Shown here: positions 1 through 7,930 of the stretch, piece after piece
Numbering within the stretch: the stretch's first letter is position 1
Layout: the number at the start of each line of letters is the position of its first letter
Assembly: GCA_047629195.1 (NCBI GenBank)
Contig: JBLHWY010000122.1
Span: forward strand, 1-19,596
DNA: 19,596 nt
From: UBA4582 sp047629195
GTDB taxonomy: Bacteria > Pseudomonadota > Gammaproteobacteria > Pseudomonadales > Azotimanducaceae
Reading direction: 5' to 3'
Position numbers and translations under genes: made by a program
Notes under the pieces: generated by a model
Database searches by the model: none
Told to the model about the DNA's origin: nothing
Seen by the model: the letters and a program-made list of their open reading frames with translations, nothing else

Positions 1-6
1 GGTTCC

Positions 7-48
7 ACTCAGGCTGATGCAGACTCGACTCAGACTGATGCAGATTGA
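7..48 (+). repeat. 21-base imperfect tandem duplication at the rlmH start
   Basis: Positions 7-27 and 28-48 are two adjacent 21-base copies that agree at about 17 of 21 positions. Each contains the string CTGATGCAGA, so the start ATG (17 and 38) and a TGA overlapping it (15-17 and 36-38) are both duplicated in the same frame. The period is seven codons, so the reading frame is kept. Confidence 0.7.
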
Positions 49-505
49 GTTAATAGCTGCTGGTACGCGTTCTCCTAGCTGGGTCTCCGATGGATACAAA
101 GAATATGAGAAGCGATTACCCAGAGAGTGGCAGTTAATCCTTTCTGAAATCCCGGTCGCGCATCGCGGAAAGTCTCAGTCTGTAGCAAAGCTAAAAGAAG
201 AAGAAGGTAAAAAGATGTTGGAGCGTCTTAAGACTGGCGGCGTTGTTATTGCGATGGATAGTCGGGGTGGCGATTGGACCACGGAAAAACTAGCGCAACA
301 ATTTACCAGCTGGTTACAAACAGCTAGTCAGGTGCAATTAATGGTTGGAGGACCAGATGGTCTCAGCCAAGCTTGTTTGCAGCGAGCCGATTTTACTTGG
401 AGCCTTTCGCGCCTGACTTTTCCCCATTTTATGGTTAGGTTGCTGCTGGCAGAACAAATTTATCGAGCATGGTCTGTTATCAACCATCATCCCTACCACA
501 AGTAA
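17..505 (+). CDS. rlmH: 23S rRNA (pseudouridine1915-N3)-methyltransferase RlmH
   Basis: SPOUT-family enzyme that uses S-adenosylmethionine to methylate pseudouridine 1915 in helix 69 of 23S rRNA in assembled 70S ribosomes. The family pattern is clear: an N-terminal strand with IELIAAGT, the SAM-pocket segment LMVGGPDGLS, and the C-terminal knot with LSRLTFPHFMVR, LLLAEQIYRAW and the terminal HPYHK. The length fits the roughly 155-residue family. The start is ambiguous because ATGs at 17 and 38 lie inside a 21-base tandem duplication. The ATG at 38 gives MQIELIAAGT, which aligns with known N termini, and is preferred (155 residues); the ATG at 17 would add seven residues. Neither has a strong ribosome binding site. 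A TGA at 15-17 in another frame could end an upstream gene (rsfS is the usual neighbour), but too little sequence is present to say. mrdA begins 20 bases downstream. Confidence 0.95.
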   Translation: MQTRLRLMQIELIAAGTRSPSWVSDGYKEYEKRLPREWQLILSEIPVAHRGKSQSVAKLKEEEGKKMLERLKTGGVVIAMDSRGGDWTTEKLAQQFTSWLQTASQVQLMVGGPDGLSQACLQRADFTWSLSRLTFPHFMVRLLLAEQIYRAWSVINHHPYHK

Positions 506-525
506 TTGAATGAATAAGTAACTAA

Positions 526-2427
526 ATGGCAGAACCACTAGCGCTTAAAGATCATACCGGAGAAAGTCGAATTTTTTTTGACAGGGTGACTCTGGGCTTC
601 GGTTTTTTGATTTTGTTAACGCTGTTTCTTGTTGCTCGCATGTTTTATTTACAAATTCTGCAACATAATCTTTTTGCCACTTTGTCCGACCGAAATAGGA
701 TTCAGGTTCAATCTCTGCCGCCGATCAGGGGACTGATCTATGACCGGAATGGTGAGCTCATTGCCGATAATATTCCTGCATATCGGTTGACGCTAACTAA
801 GGAGCGAGTCGTAAACCTGGATGAGACTTTGGCTCAGTTGGACGAGTTAGTAGGTCTTAGTTATGAAGAAATAACGAGTTTCAAAAAAAGGTTGTCTCGG
901 CGCCAACGTCCCTTTGAGGCGGTACCTGTGCTGTATCGTTTGACACCGGAAGAAATAGCCCGGGTTAGTGTCAATAGTTATGCGTTGCCAGGCGTTGAAA
1001 TTGAAGCGAGATTGGTTCGGCACTATCCTCATGGTGAACTCATGGCACACGCCGTTGGTTCGGTTCGACGTATCAATGAAGAAGATGCAAAGTTACTAGA
1101 TAACGTGGCTTATTCCGGTACAGATCACCTTGGCAAGTTAGGTGTTGAGAAATTCTACGAAGACTCCCTGTTGGGCACGGTTGGTTATCAACAGGTAGAA
1201 ACTGATGCGCGCGGCCGAGTTATGAAAGTGTTGGATTCTGTTCCGCCACATCCTGGCAAGGATCTGACCCTGTATGTTGATATCGGTCTGCAGAAAGCTG
1301 CCAGCGATGCCTTGGGAGATCGTCGTGGCACTGTTGTTGCCATTGATCCTGAAACAGGCGGAATCCTAGCATTGGTATCGAAGCCGGCCTACGATCCTAA
1401 CCTTTTTGTCACGGGAATCGATTATCAGAGCTACGCAGAACTTAGAGATTCCGGTGATGTGCCATTGTTCAATCGTGCGCTACAGGGACAATATGAACCT
1501 GGCTCAACACTAAAGCCATTTATTGCCTTGGCCGGATTGATGACCGGCACAACAACGCCTGAATTTACTATTCACGACGACCCTGGGTGGTTCAAGTTAC
1601 CCAATAACTCACGACTTTATAGAGATTGGAACTGGAAAAAAGATGGCCGCGGCGGCCACGGTGACGTGAACTTGCAAAAGGCGATCTATCGATCTTGTAA
1701 TATTTACTTTTTCGACCTCGCAGTGAAGCTTGGCATCGATCGAATACATGAGAACCTGGCGCTATTCGGATTTGGTATGAACACAACACTTGATCTCCCT
1801 GAAGCTCGCGGTGGATTGCTGCCATCCAGGGAATGGAAGAAATCAGCCAGGGGTCTGCCCTGGTATCCGGGAGATACAGTCAACATAGGTATAGGGCAGG
1901 GGGATATGCTGGTGACACCGCTGCAACTAGCTACCGCTGTCGCAACGCTTGCGAACCGTGGCAAAATTGTGACGCCGCGGATGTTAAAAAGCGGCGTTGA
2001 ACTTCCTGAGTTGTCTCCTGAGGCGCGACTACCCGATCTTGATTCGGTATCTGACGATGCCTGGGATTTGATTTTTGAATCGATGAGTATGGTTGTCCAT
2101 CGCGGCAACAAGGGTTTTGGAGAAAACGGTACTGCCTGGTTTTATATCGGGCGAGATATCCCTTACCGAATGGCGGGAAAGTCCGGCACCGCACAGGTTG
2201 TGGGTATACCTCAAGGGGAAGAATACGACAAAGATGAACTGACAGAAAGACAGCGTAAACATGCTTGGTTCGTCGCATTTGCCCCGCTTGATAAACCAAA
2301 AATCGCCCTAGCAGTGTTGATAGAAAATGGCGGCGGTGGCAGTTCTATTGCTTCTCCCGTTGCTAGAAAGATATTGGATTACTACTTGCTGGAAGACCGA
2401 TACAAAGTAGCACAAGCGGATGACTGA
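526..2427 (+). CDS. mrdA: Penicillin-binding protein 2 (elongasome transpeptidase)
   Basis: Inner-membrane class B PBP that cross-links peptidoglycan during side-wall elongation, together with RodA and MreB. One membrane anchor lies near residues 22-45 (VTLGFGFLILLTLFLVARMF), followed by the PBP dimerisation domain beginning around the RGLIYDRNGELIADN segment. The transpeptidase domain carries all three motifs: STLK with nucleophile S327, SCN at 390-392, and KSGT at 552-555 in place of the commoner KTGT, which is normal for this family. The 633 residues match the Escherichia coli protein. The ribosome binding site ahead of the ATG is weak. The next gene, rodA, begins three bases after the stop, so the pair is almost certainly co-transcribed and translationally linked, as their joint function predicts. 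Confidence 0.97.
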   Translation: MAEPLALKDHTGESRIFFDRVTLGFGFLILLTLFLVARMFYLQILQHNLFATLSDRNRIQVQSLPPIRGLIYDRNGELIADNIPAYRLTLTKERVVNLDETLAQLDELVGLSYEEITSFKKRLSRRQRPFEAVPVLYRLTPEEIARVSVNSYALPGVEIEARLVRHYPHGELMAHAVGSVRRINEEDAKLLDNVAYSGTDHLGKLGVEKFYEDSLLGTVGYQQVETDARGRVMKVLDSVPPHPGKDLTLYVDIGLQKAASDALGDRRGTVVAIDPETGGILALVSKPAYDPNLFVTGIDYQSYAELRDSGDVPLFNRALQGQYEPGSTLKPFIALAGLMTGTTTPEFTIHDDPGWFKLPNNSRLYRDWNWKKDGRGGHGDVNLQKAIYRSCNIYFFDLAVKLGIDRIHENLALFGFGMNTTLDLPEARGGLLPSREWKKSARGLPWYPGDTVNIGIGQGDMLVTPLQLATAVATLANRGKIVTPRMLKSGVELPELSPEARLPDLDSVSDDAWDLIFESMSMVVHRGNKGFGENGTAWFYIGRDIPYRMAGKSGTAQVVGIPQGEEYDKDELTERQRKHAWFVAFAPLDKPKIALAVLIENGGGGSSIASPVARKILDYYLLEDRYKVAQADD

Positions 2428-2430
2428 ACT

Positions 2431-3570
2431 ATGAGTCAGGATTTTGTACGTCGAATGCCTAGCGCGGGCTTTGGTAGAACCCGTTCAGTTGGGTTAGGTG
2501 AAAAGCTCCATCTGGACATCCCCATCATTCTATTGTTGTTGGTTATCTGTGCTTATGGTCTGTTAATTCTCTATTCTGCTGTTGAGCAACAATCAGCCCC
2601 TGTCATATCTCAACTGATCAAGATTGGTGTCGCTTTTGGCGTGATGATAGTGATGGCTCAGATTTCTCCAATTTTTTATCTAAGAATAGCGCCTTGGCTT
2701 TTTGGTATTGGCATATTGCTTCTTATTGCCGTGTTGTTTGTTGGCACAACGGTGAATGGTTCACAGCGTTGGTTGAGAATTCCCGGATTACTGAATTTCC
2801 AACCTTCGGAATTGATGAAGCTGGTTATACCGATGATGCTCGCCAGCTATTTCCATGATCGTCATCTACCTCCGTTACGGCGGCACGTGTTCTGGGCCTG
2901 CGTCATGATTTTTATCCCTGTGCTGTTAATCGGCCGCCAACCAGATCTTGGCACTGCGCTGTTGATTGGAGCATCTGGGTTACTCGTACTTTTGCTGGCG
3001 GGTATTTCATGGCGTTACGTCTTTGGTGCCATTTTTACCGGTTTAATGGCCGCGCCAGCACTCTGGTATGTCATGAGAGATTATCAAAGAACACGCGTAA
3101 TGATCTTGCTGGATCCGGAACGAGACCCTTTGGGTGCTGGTTGGAATATCATCCAGTCCAAGACGGCGATTGGCTCTGGTGGATTGTTCGGGAAAGGATT
3201 GTTTCAAGGTACACAGTCGCATCTCGACTTTTTGCCCGAAAGTCAGACTGATTTTATCGTTGCGGTACTGGCTGAAGAATTAGGATTAGTTGGTGTAACC
3301 GTGCTGCTGATCTTATATATATTATTGATTGGGCGGGGAGTCATTATAGCGATACAGGCTCAAGACACATTCGGACGCCTGCTGGTGGGCACAATTACAT
3401 TTACATTTTTTGTATATATTTTTGTGAATATAGGCATGGTGAGTGGCATTTTACCGGTGGTAGGTGTGCCATTGCCATTGGTGAGTCATGGCGGGACGGC
3501 GATTCTTACGCTGTTTGCAGGGTTTGGCGTTATCATGTCGGTTCACACCCATCGGCGGATAACGCTTTAA
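2431..3570 (+). CDS. rodA: RodA, SEDS-family peptidoglycan glycosyltransferase
   Basis: Polytopic SEDS protein that polymerises lipid II into glycan strands in complex with PBP2. About ten hydrophobic segments are visible from residue 29 to the C terminus. Conserved SEDS landmarks include GSQRWL (110-115), QPSELMK (124-130), GRQPDLGTA (168-176), GWNIIQSKTAIGSGGLFGKG (237-256) and FLPESQTDF (267-275). D274 in the TDF motif aligns with the essential Asp262 of the E. coli enzyme after a 12-residue offset caused by a longer cytoplasmic N terminus. The C-terminal PLPLVSHGGTA segment is also typical. At 379 residues it is slightly longer than E. coli RodA (370). It follows mrdA with a three-base gap and no strong ribosome binding site, consistent with coupled translation. 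Confidence 0.97.
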   Translation: MSQDFVRRMPSAGFGRTRSVGLGEKLHLDIPIILLLLVICAYGLLILYSAVEQQSAPVISQLIKIGVAFGVMIVMAQISPIFYLRIAPWLFGIGILLLIAVLFVGTTVNGSQRWLRIPGLLNFQPSELMKLVIPMMLASYFHDRHLPPLRRHVFWACVMIFIPVLLIGRQPDLGTALLIGASGLLVLLLAGISWRYVFGAIFTGLMAAPALWYVMRDYQRTRVMILLDPERDPLGAGWNIIQSKTAIGSGGLFGKGLFQGTQSHLDFLPESQTDFIVAVLAEELGLVGVTVLLILYILLIGRGVIIAIQAQDTFGRLLVGTITFTFFVYIFVNIGMVSGILPVVGVPLPLVSHGGTAILTLFAGFGVIMSVHTHRRITL

Positions 3571-3604
3571 TAATATTTGATTAGATTTATAGAGAAAAGG
3601 TTTT

Positions 3605-4654
3605 ATGAAAAAGTGGATTGGGTGGGTAACATGTTTGACGGTCTCGAATTTGGTCGGTGCATTGAGTTTAGATGCATTCGCAGCGCCTGCTCAGGCAATT
3701 GCTAGCGCTGATATTGCCCCAGTTCGCATCGCTTATGGTGATCCCCGACGTGAAGATGTGAAGAAATTTATTTCCGAGCTAACAGATGAAGAAGGTTTTG
3801 ATCCTAAAGTACTCACACAAGTATTTAGTCAGGCTGAGTACAAACAAAAGATTGTTGATGCGATATCGAGACCGGCTGAAAGAACACTAAATTGGCGTGA
3901 GTACCAGGATATATTTCTGACAGAGCGGCGTGTCAGGGAAGGTAAAGAATTCATGGCGACGCATAAAGCGACTTTAGCGCGCGCTTATCGCCAGCATGGC
4001 GTGCCACCAGAAATAGTCGCTGCGATCATTGGTGTTGAAACCATGTATGGCTCGATCACAGGCAACTATCGGGTGATTGACTCTTTATCAACATTAGCTT
4101 TTGACTATCCGCCTAGGGGCAAATTCTTCCGCTCAGAGTTAAAACAGTTTTTCCTGCTTGCCAGAGAAGAAGGACAAAACCCCATAGAAACAAAAGGCTC
4201 CTACGCGGGTGCAATGGGTTATGGTCAATTTATTTCCAGTAGTTATCGCGCATACGCGATTGATTTTGACGGCGACGGTGTACGAGACATTTGGCATAAT
4301 CCCATCGATGCTATAGGCAGCGTAGCCAACTACTTATCTCGTCATGGTTGGCGTAGGGGAGAAGCCGTGACTCAGGAGGTAGACGTTCAAAATCCTGGTG
4401 AGCCGCTTGAAGATTTGTTTAACGTTAAGTTGGCAGTGTCGAGCGATGTTGCTCAATTAACGCAGCTAGGTGTGCGGCTCTCTGGAAACCTAGCTCAAAC
4501 TACGATGGTCTCCCCAATGAGACTGTTGGGGAAAAATGGCTATGAGTATTGGCTTGGGTTACAAAACTTCTATGTCATCACCCGCTACAATCACAGTAAA
4601 CTTTATGCGATGGCTGTCTTTCAATTGAGTGAAAGATTGAAAGCGGAAGGTTGA
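3605..4654 (+). CDS. mltB: Lytic murein transglycosylase B (MltB/Slt35 family)
   Basis: Periplasmic enzyme that cleaves the MurNAc-GlcNAc bond and forms 1,6-anhydromuramyl ends. The catalytic glutamate is E145 in the GVETMYG motif. An EF-hand-like calcium loop sits at about residues 220-230 (DFDGDGVRDIW), as in E. coli Slt35, followed by the family segment PIDAIGSVANYLSRHGW. The N terminus is a signal peptide with hydrophobic core and a likely signal peptidase I site after AFA near residue 27. I see no lipobox, because the only early Cys (residue 10) follows WVT. This copy therefore looks soluble rather than a lipoprotein as in E. coli. AAGG at 3597-3600 serves the ATG with short spacing. It sits between rodA and rlpA, the usual Pseudomonas order. 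The stop is three bases before the rlpA start. Confidence 0.94.
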   Translation: MKKWIGWVTCLTVSNLVGALSLDAFAAPAQAIASADIAPVRIAYGDPRREDVKKFISELTDEEGFDPKVLTQVFSQAEYKQKIVDAISRPAERTLNWREYQDIFLTERRVREGKEFMATHKATLARAYRQHGVPPEIVAAIIGVETMYGSITGNYRVIDSLSTLAFDYPPRGKFFRSELKQFFLLAREEGQNPIETKGSYAGAMGYGQFISSSYRAYAIDFDGDGVRDIWHNPIDAIGSVANYLSRHGWRRGEAVTQEVDVQNPGEPLEDLFNVKLAVSSDVAQLTQLGVRLSGNLAQTTMVSPMRLLGKNGYEYWLGLQNFYVITRYNHSKLYAMAVFQLSERLKAEG

Positions 4655-4657
4655 GAT

Positions 4658-5572
4658 TTGAAGCAACGATCTGTTTCGTATGATTGCCTTGAGGCTTTCC
4701 AGGCCACAAAGTTACTGACGCTTATTGCTTTTTTGACTCTGGCGGGCTGTCAATCGCCATCGAGGTCCATCGCAACGACATCTACAACGACATCCACGAA
4801 TACAGCTGAAAATTCTTCTGCAAACTCCGGTGTTGACACTGATTCGGAACCTGTTAGCCCAGTTGCGCCTTTTAAACGGCAGTCTTTTACGGCTGGAAAT
4901 AGAACACCTTATGAGGTCTGGGGAGAAACCTACCACATCCTGCCCTCAAGTCTTGGATATGTAGAAATTGGTATTGCCTCCTGGTATGGCAAAAAATTCC
5001 ACGGAAGAAAAACCTCAAACGGTGAGGTTTACGACATGTATCAGCTATCTGCTGCGCATAAATCGCTGCCGCTGCCAACTTGGGTAAGGGTAACGAATCT
5101 GGACAATGGTAAAAAAGTCGTGTTGCGGGTTAATGATCGGGGTCCGTTTCACGACGATCGGTTAATTGATTTATCCTGGAAGACTGCACTTGCGCTCGGT
5201 TTTGCGGATAAGGGAACCGCGCCGGTGGTCGTTGAAGCGATAGACCATGATAATTATCCAGAACTAGCGACGGCCAGTTTGTTAGGGGATCAGTTCTATT
5301 TGCAGATCGGCGCCTTTTCTAACCTATCGGGTGCTAAGTTGTTGCGGCAACAAATAGACCTTATTTTGGCTTCCAGTGCGTTGGGTACGAGCACTAGAAT
5401 TTTACAAAGTGAGCTCGAAGCTTCAATTCTTCATAAAGTTTGGTTGGGGCCCATTGCAAATGAGAATATGCGCGATCAAATAGCGATGTTGGTTGAAAGC
5501 GCAGACTTAGGAAAACCTCTCAATGTTGATGTTGCAGGCGAATCAGCAGATTCAGCCAGTGCCGAAAACTAA
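4658..5572 (+). CDS. rlpA: Septal-ring lytic transglycosylase RlpA, lipoprotein with SPOR domain
   Basis: Outer-membrane lipoprotein that cleaves naked (stem-peptide-free) glycan at division sites. The signal sequence ends in the lipobox LAGC with Cys31 as the lipidated residue. A Ser/Thr-rich linker follows (about 32-68). The double-psi beta-barrel domain spans about 102-196, and H134 (AAHKSLP) and D160 (NDRGPF) correspond to the catalytic residues reported for the Pseudomonas aeruginosa protein. A SPOR domain begins at about 211 (DQFYLQIGAFSN) and binds denuded glycan. The start is TTG at 4658, supported by GGAAGG at 4645-4650 with seven-base spacing. No ATG gives a complete signal peptide. 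The gene follows mltB by three bases, so the two are likely co-translated. Confidence 0.94.
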   Translation: MKQRSVSYDCLEAFQATKLLTLIAFLTLAGCQSPSRSIATTSTTTSTNTAENSSANSGVDTDSEPVSPVAPFKRQSFTAGNRTPYEVWGETYHILPSSLGYVEIGIASWYGKKFHGRKTSNGEVYDMYQLSAAHKSLPLPTWVRVTNLDNGKKVVLRVNDRGPFHDDRLIDLSWKTALALGFADKGTAPVVVEAIDHDNYPELATASLLGDQFYLQIGAFSNLSGAKLLRQQIDLILASSALGTSTRILQSELEASILHKVWLGPIANENMRDQIAMLVESADLGKPLNVDVAGESADSASAEN

Positions 5573-5614
5573 AACCCGCGCAATTACTTATCGCAAAGGA
5601 TAAAATTCTCTATT

Positions 5615-5656
5615 CTATGATCCGAGTGACAACAACTATGATCCAAGTGAAAAAAA
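5615..5656 (+). repeat. 21-base-period direct repeat upstream of dacA
   Basis: CTATGATCCGAGTGA at 5615-5629 recurs as CTATGATCCAAGTGA at 5636-5650, 14 of 15 bases identical, with a start-to-start distance of exactly 21. Each copy carries TATGAT, which resembles a -10 element, and an ATG. The second copy runs directly into an A9 tract (5650-5658) that overlaps the first base of the dacA ATG. Confidence 0.75.
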
Positions 5657-5664
5657 AATGCTAA
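5617..5664 (+). CDS. Candidate 15-residue leader ORF overlapping the dacA start
   Basis: An ATG at 5617 opens a short frame, MIRVTTTMIQVKKKC, that stops at TAA 5662-5664, just inside dacA in a different frame. A second in-frame ATG at 5638 lies in the second repeat copy. The nearest purine-rich stretch, AAAGGA at 5595-5600, is too far for a good ribosome binding site. One extra A in the A9 tract would put this frame in register with dacA. It may be only a by-product of the repeat; nothing shows it is translated. Confidence 0.2.
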   Translation: MIRVTTTMIQVKKKC

Positions 5665-6866
5665 AACACCTACACCACGTCCTTATGTTGGCGGCAATCG
5701 TACTAATGTCTGTGATGGCTGTTTCGCCGTTTGCCCGCGGAGAGTCTGCCCAGCGTAATACGCCGATAATCCCTGCACCTCCTCAGCTTGCAGCAGAGGG
5801 CTACCTTTTACTGGATGCTGCCACTGGACATATACTCGTCGAACATAACAGCAAACAACGTTTACCTCCGGCAAGTTTGACCAAAATCATGACCAGCTTC
5901 GTCGCGGCAGAGGAGATTGACCGAGGCACTCTCACAAACGCTGATGAAGTAGATGTCAGCGTTAAGGCGTGGAAGATGGAGGGCTCGCGGATGTTCATCC
6001 AGGAGGGCACTAAAGTCCCCGTAGAATTGTTGATGAAGGGTATTATTATTCAGTCTGGTAATGATGCCAGCGTTGCAATGGCCGAGCACATAGCAGGTGG
6101 TGAAGACGCCTTCGCTGATGTGATGAACCAGCATGCAAAGCGTTTGGGGATGACTGATACCCATTTTATGAACGCAACTGGCCTGCCTGATGAAGAACAT
6201 TACACAACAGCATCAGACCTCGCGAAACTAACAGTCGCTTTAATCAACCAACATCCAGAGCATTATAAGCTCTACTCTGAGAAGTCATTTAGTTATAACG
6301 AAATCAATCAGAATAATCGCAACACGTTGCTTTGGGGTGATAAATCAGTCGATGGGGTTAAAACGGGGCACACTGAAGCTGCGGGCTATTGTTTGGTTGC
6401 ATCGGCTGTGAGAAATAATACGAGACTAATTTCAGTGGTCATGGGGACAAATTCAGTCAAGGCACGAGCGACTGAAAGCCAAAAGCTTCTAAGTTATGGC
6501 TTTCGATATTTTGAAACAGTCCGCTTGTATGACGCAAATGAGATGCTGAATACTGTTCGCTTGTGGGAAGCTGACTCAGCCTCCGTGAGTATGGGCTTAA
6601 GTGAGGCCGTTGCGATAACGATTCCGAGAGGTGCGAAAGGTTCGTTAACCGCAGCGATGGATATTGAAAGTGTCATTCGTGGCCCAATTACAGCTGGACA
6701 GGAGTTAGGTCAACTGACGGTGAGTATGGGCGAAGAGACGGTTTACGAGGGCGCCCTAGTAGCGTTAAAAGATATTCCAGCAGCTGGGTTTTTCAAAGGC
6801 ATCTGGCACTCACTGTCGCTGTTCTTTCTCCAGCTGTTCGGTGGTGATCCGCTCAAAATACCTTAG
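5658..6866 (+). CDS. dacA: D-alanyl-D-alanine carboxypeptidase (PBP5/PBP6 type)
   Basis: Class C low-molecular-weight PBP that removes the terminal D-Ala of pentapeptide stems and so limits cross-linking. A signal peptide covers about residues 1-30. The three active-site motifs are SLTK (S73, K76), SGN (133-135) and KTG (235-237). A beta-rich PBP5 C-terminal domain follows (about 283-372). The last 25 residues form an amphipathic helix (GFFKGIWHSLSLFFLQLF) of the kind that anchors these enzymes to the periplasmic face of the inner membrane. The 402 residues are typical. The ATG at 5658 has no clear ribosome binding site; it is preceded by A-rich sequence and a direct repeat. It could equally be named dacC, the name used at this locus in Pseudomonas; sequence alone does not separate the paralogues. 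Confidence 0.94.
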   Translation: MLKHLHHVLMLAAIVLMSVMAVSPFARGESAQRNTPIIPAPPQLAAEGYLLLDAATGHILVEHNSKQRLPPASLTKIMTSFVAAEEIDRGTLTNADEVDVSVKAWKMEGSRMFIQEGTKVPVELLMKGIIIQSGNDASVAMAEHIAGGEDAFADVMNQHAKRLGMTDTHFMNATGLPDEEHYTTASDLAKLTVALINQHPEHYKLYSEKSFSYNEINQNNRNTLLWGDKSVDGVKTGHTEAAGYCLVASAVRNNTRLISVVMGTNSVKARATESQKLLSYGFRYFETVRLYDANEMLNTVRLWEADSASVSMGLSEAVAITIPRGAKGSLTAAMDIESVIRGPITAGQELGQLTVSMGEETVYEGALVALKDIPAAGFFKGIWHSLSLFFLQLFGGDPLKIP

Positions 6867-6902
6867 CGTAGTGTAGTTCCTGCTAGATGTTTAGATTGTA
6901 CA

Positions 6903-6916
6903 AGACGGCAACGTCT
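6903..6916 (+). other. Small hairpin with a GCAA tetraloop upstream of ybeD
   Basis: AGACG (6903-6907) and CGTCT (6912-6916) are complementary and enclose GCAA, a GNRA-type loop. No T-run follows, so it is not a standard intrinsic terminator. It lies in the dacA-ybeD gap and could be an RNA stability or processing element. The role is inferred only. Confidence 0.35.
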
Positions 6917-6954
6917 GGTCCTGAGTATTCAAATTTGGAGCGTTGTTCAGATAT

Positions 6955-7248
6955 ATGGTAGACGAGAAGATTAATGGAGTTGAGAATGAAGCTCCTCCTA
7001 AAATAGAGTTTCCCTGCGATTACCCGATTAAAGTCATCGGTGACGCGTCTCATGACCTCGTCGATAATGTTTTGCGGGTGCTGGTGAAATATGACGCTAG
7101 CCTCTCACTTGCAAAAATTGAAGAAAGGCCCAGCAAAAAAGGCAACTATTGCTCGGTTCGCGTCGATTTTTATGCGACCGGTGAAGATCAGTTAAAAAGT
7201 ATGTTTGAAGAGCTAAAAACCCACACCTGGGTCCGGATGGTGTTGTAG
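6955..7248 (+). CDS. ybeD: YbeD/DUF493 family protein
   Basis: Small cytoplasmic protein of the YbeD (DUF493) family, an ACT-like fold with proposed but unproven regulatory function near lipoate metabolism. The family pattern is visible: IEFPCDYPIKVIGDA at the N terminus, then SKKGNYCSVRVDFYAT in the middle, and the C-terminal VRMVL shared with the E. coli protein. The ATG at 6955 gives 97 residues, against 87 in E. coli. A TTG at 6943 in the same frame would add four. GGAG at 6937-6940 is two bases from the TTG (too close) and 14 from the ATG (rather far), so the start is unsettled. lipB follows 43 bases later, as in many proteobacteria. Confidence 0.9.
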   Translation: MVDEKINGVENEAPPKIEFPCDYPIKVIGDASHDLVDNVLRVLVKYDASLSLAKIEERPSKKGNYCSVRVDFYATGEDQLKSMFEELKTHTWVRMVL

Positions 7249-7291
7249 GCTGGGTCGTGGCTTAGGTTCGTTTGAATAGAGGTTTCCAGAG

Positions 7292-7930
7292 ATGGTGCGT
7301 AATCTTGCCGTAAAGAACTTCCTCAATGAATCTGTGGAGTATGAGAGTACCTGGCAAAAGATGCGGGAGTTTACGCTTCGCAGAACAAGTGAAGTCGATG
7401 ACGAGCTATGGTTAGTTCAGCACCCCCCTGTATTTACCCTAGGCCAGGCTGGAAAAGAGGAACATATTCTCGTCTCTACAGAGACACCTATTGTTAGGTC
7501 CGATAGAGGCGGGCAGGTGACCTACCACGGTCCCGGTCAGTTGGTGGTGTATACGCTGTTCGATATAAGGCGTATGGATTGTGGCGTCCGACAATTTGTC
7601 ACGCTGATAGAACAATCGCTTATTGCGCTGCTGGCCGAATACGACGTCATTGCGCTGGCAAACCCGCAAGCGCCTGGGGTGTATGTTGAAGGTCGAAAAA
7701 TTGCCGCGCTTGGATTGCGGGTTCGGAAGGGCTGCGCATACCATGGACTTAGCTTGAACGTAAATATGGACCTCGGCGTGTTTTCACAGATTAATCCCTG
7801 CGGTTACGAAGGGCTAGAGATTACGCAGACGAGTGACCAGGGTATTAATGCTGATATGGCTGAATTAGCCGGTAGGCTGACACAACATATTTCGGTGTTA
7901 TTTGGCTATGATGATATCTACCTTTGCTGA
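7292..7930 (+). CDS. lipB: Octanoyl-[ACP]:protein N-octanoyltransferase LipB
   Basis: Transfers the octanoyl group from acyl carrier protein to the lipoyl-domain lysine of pyruvate and 2-oxoglutarate dehydrogenases and the glycine cleavage H protein, the first step of lipoate assembly. Landmarks are DRGGQVTYHGPGQLVVY (71-87), the catalytic lysine K136 in GRKIAALG, and the catalytic cysteine C170 in INPCGYEGL. At 212 residues it matches the E. coli enzyme. AGAGG at 7278-7282 is nine bases before the ATG. The partner lipA, which makes the sulfur insertions and normally follows, is absent here: the plus-strand gene run ends at lipB and a convergent gene follows. No intrinsic terminator is evident after the stop. 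Confidence 0.96.
   Translation: MVRNLAVKNFLNESVEYESTWQKMREFTLRRTSEVDDELWLVQHPPVFTLGQAGKEEHILVSTETPIVRSDRGGQVTYHGPGQLVVYTLFDIRRMDCGVRQFVTLIEQSLIALLAEYDVIALANPQAPGVYVEGRKIAALGLRVRKGCAYHGLSLNVNMDLGVFSQINPCGYEGLEITQTSDQGINADMAELAGRLTQHISVLFGYDDIYLC

Noticed and set aside
190..192. Residues PQT in release factor 1 (numbers here are protein positions) instead of the E. coli PAT
   Set aside because: The middle residue of the PxT tripeptide varies among bacterial RF1 proteins; P and T are kept, so stop-codon recognition is not expected to change.
2179..2190. KSGT in place of KTGT in PBP2
   Set aside because: KSG is common among class B PBPs and is not a sign of resistance or loss of function.
1704..2299. 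Several long minus-strand open frames inside mrdA
   Set aside because: They overlap a fully conserved gene, overlap each other, and show no recognisable domain or ribosome binding site.
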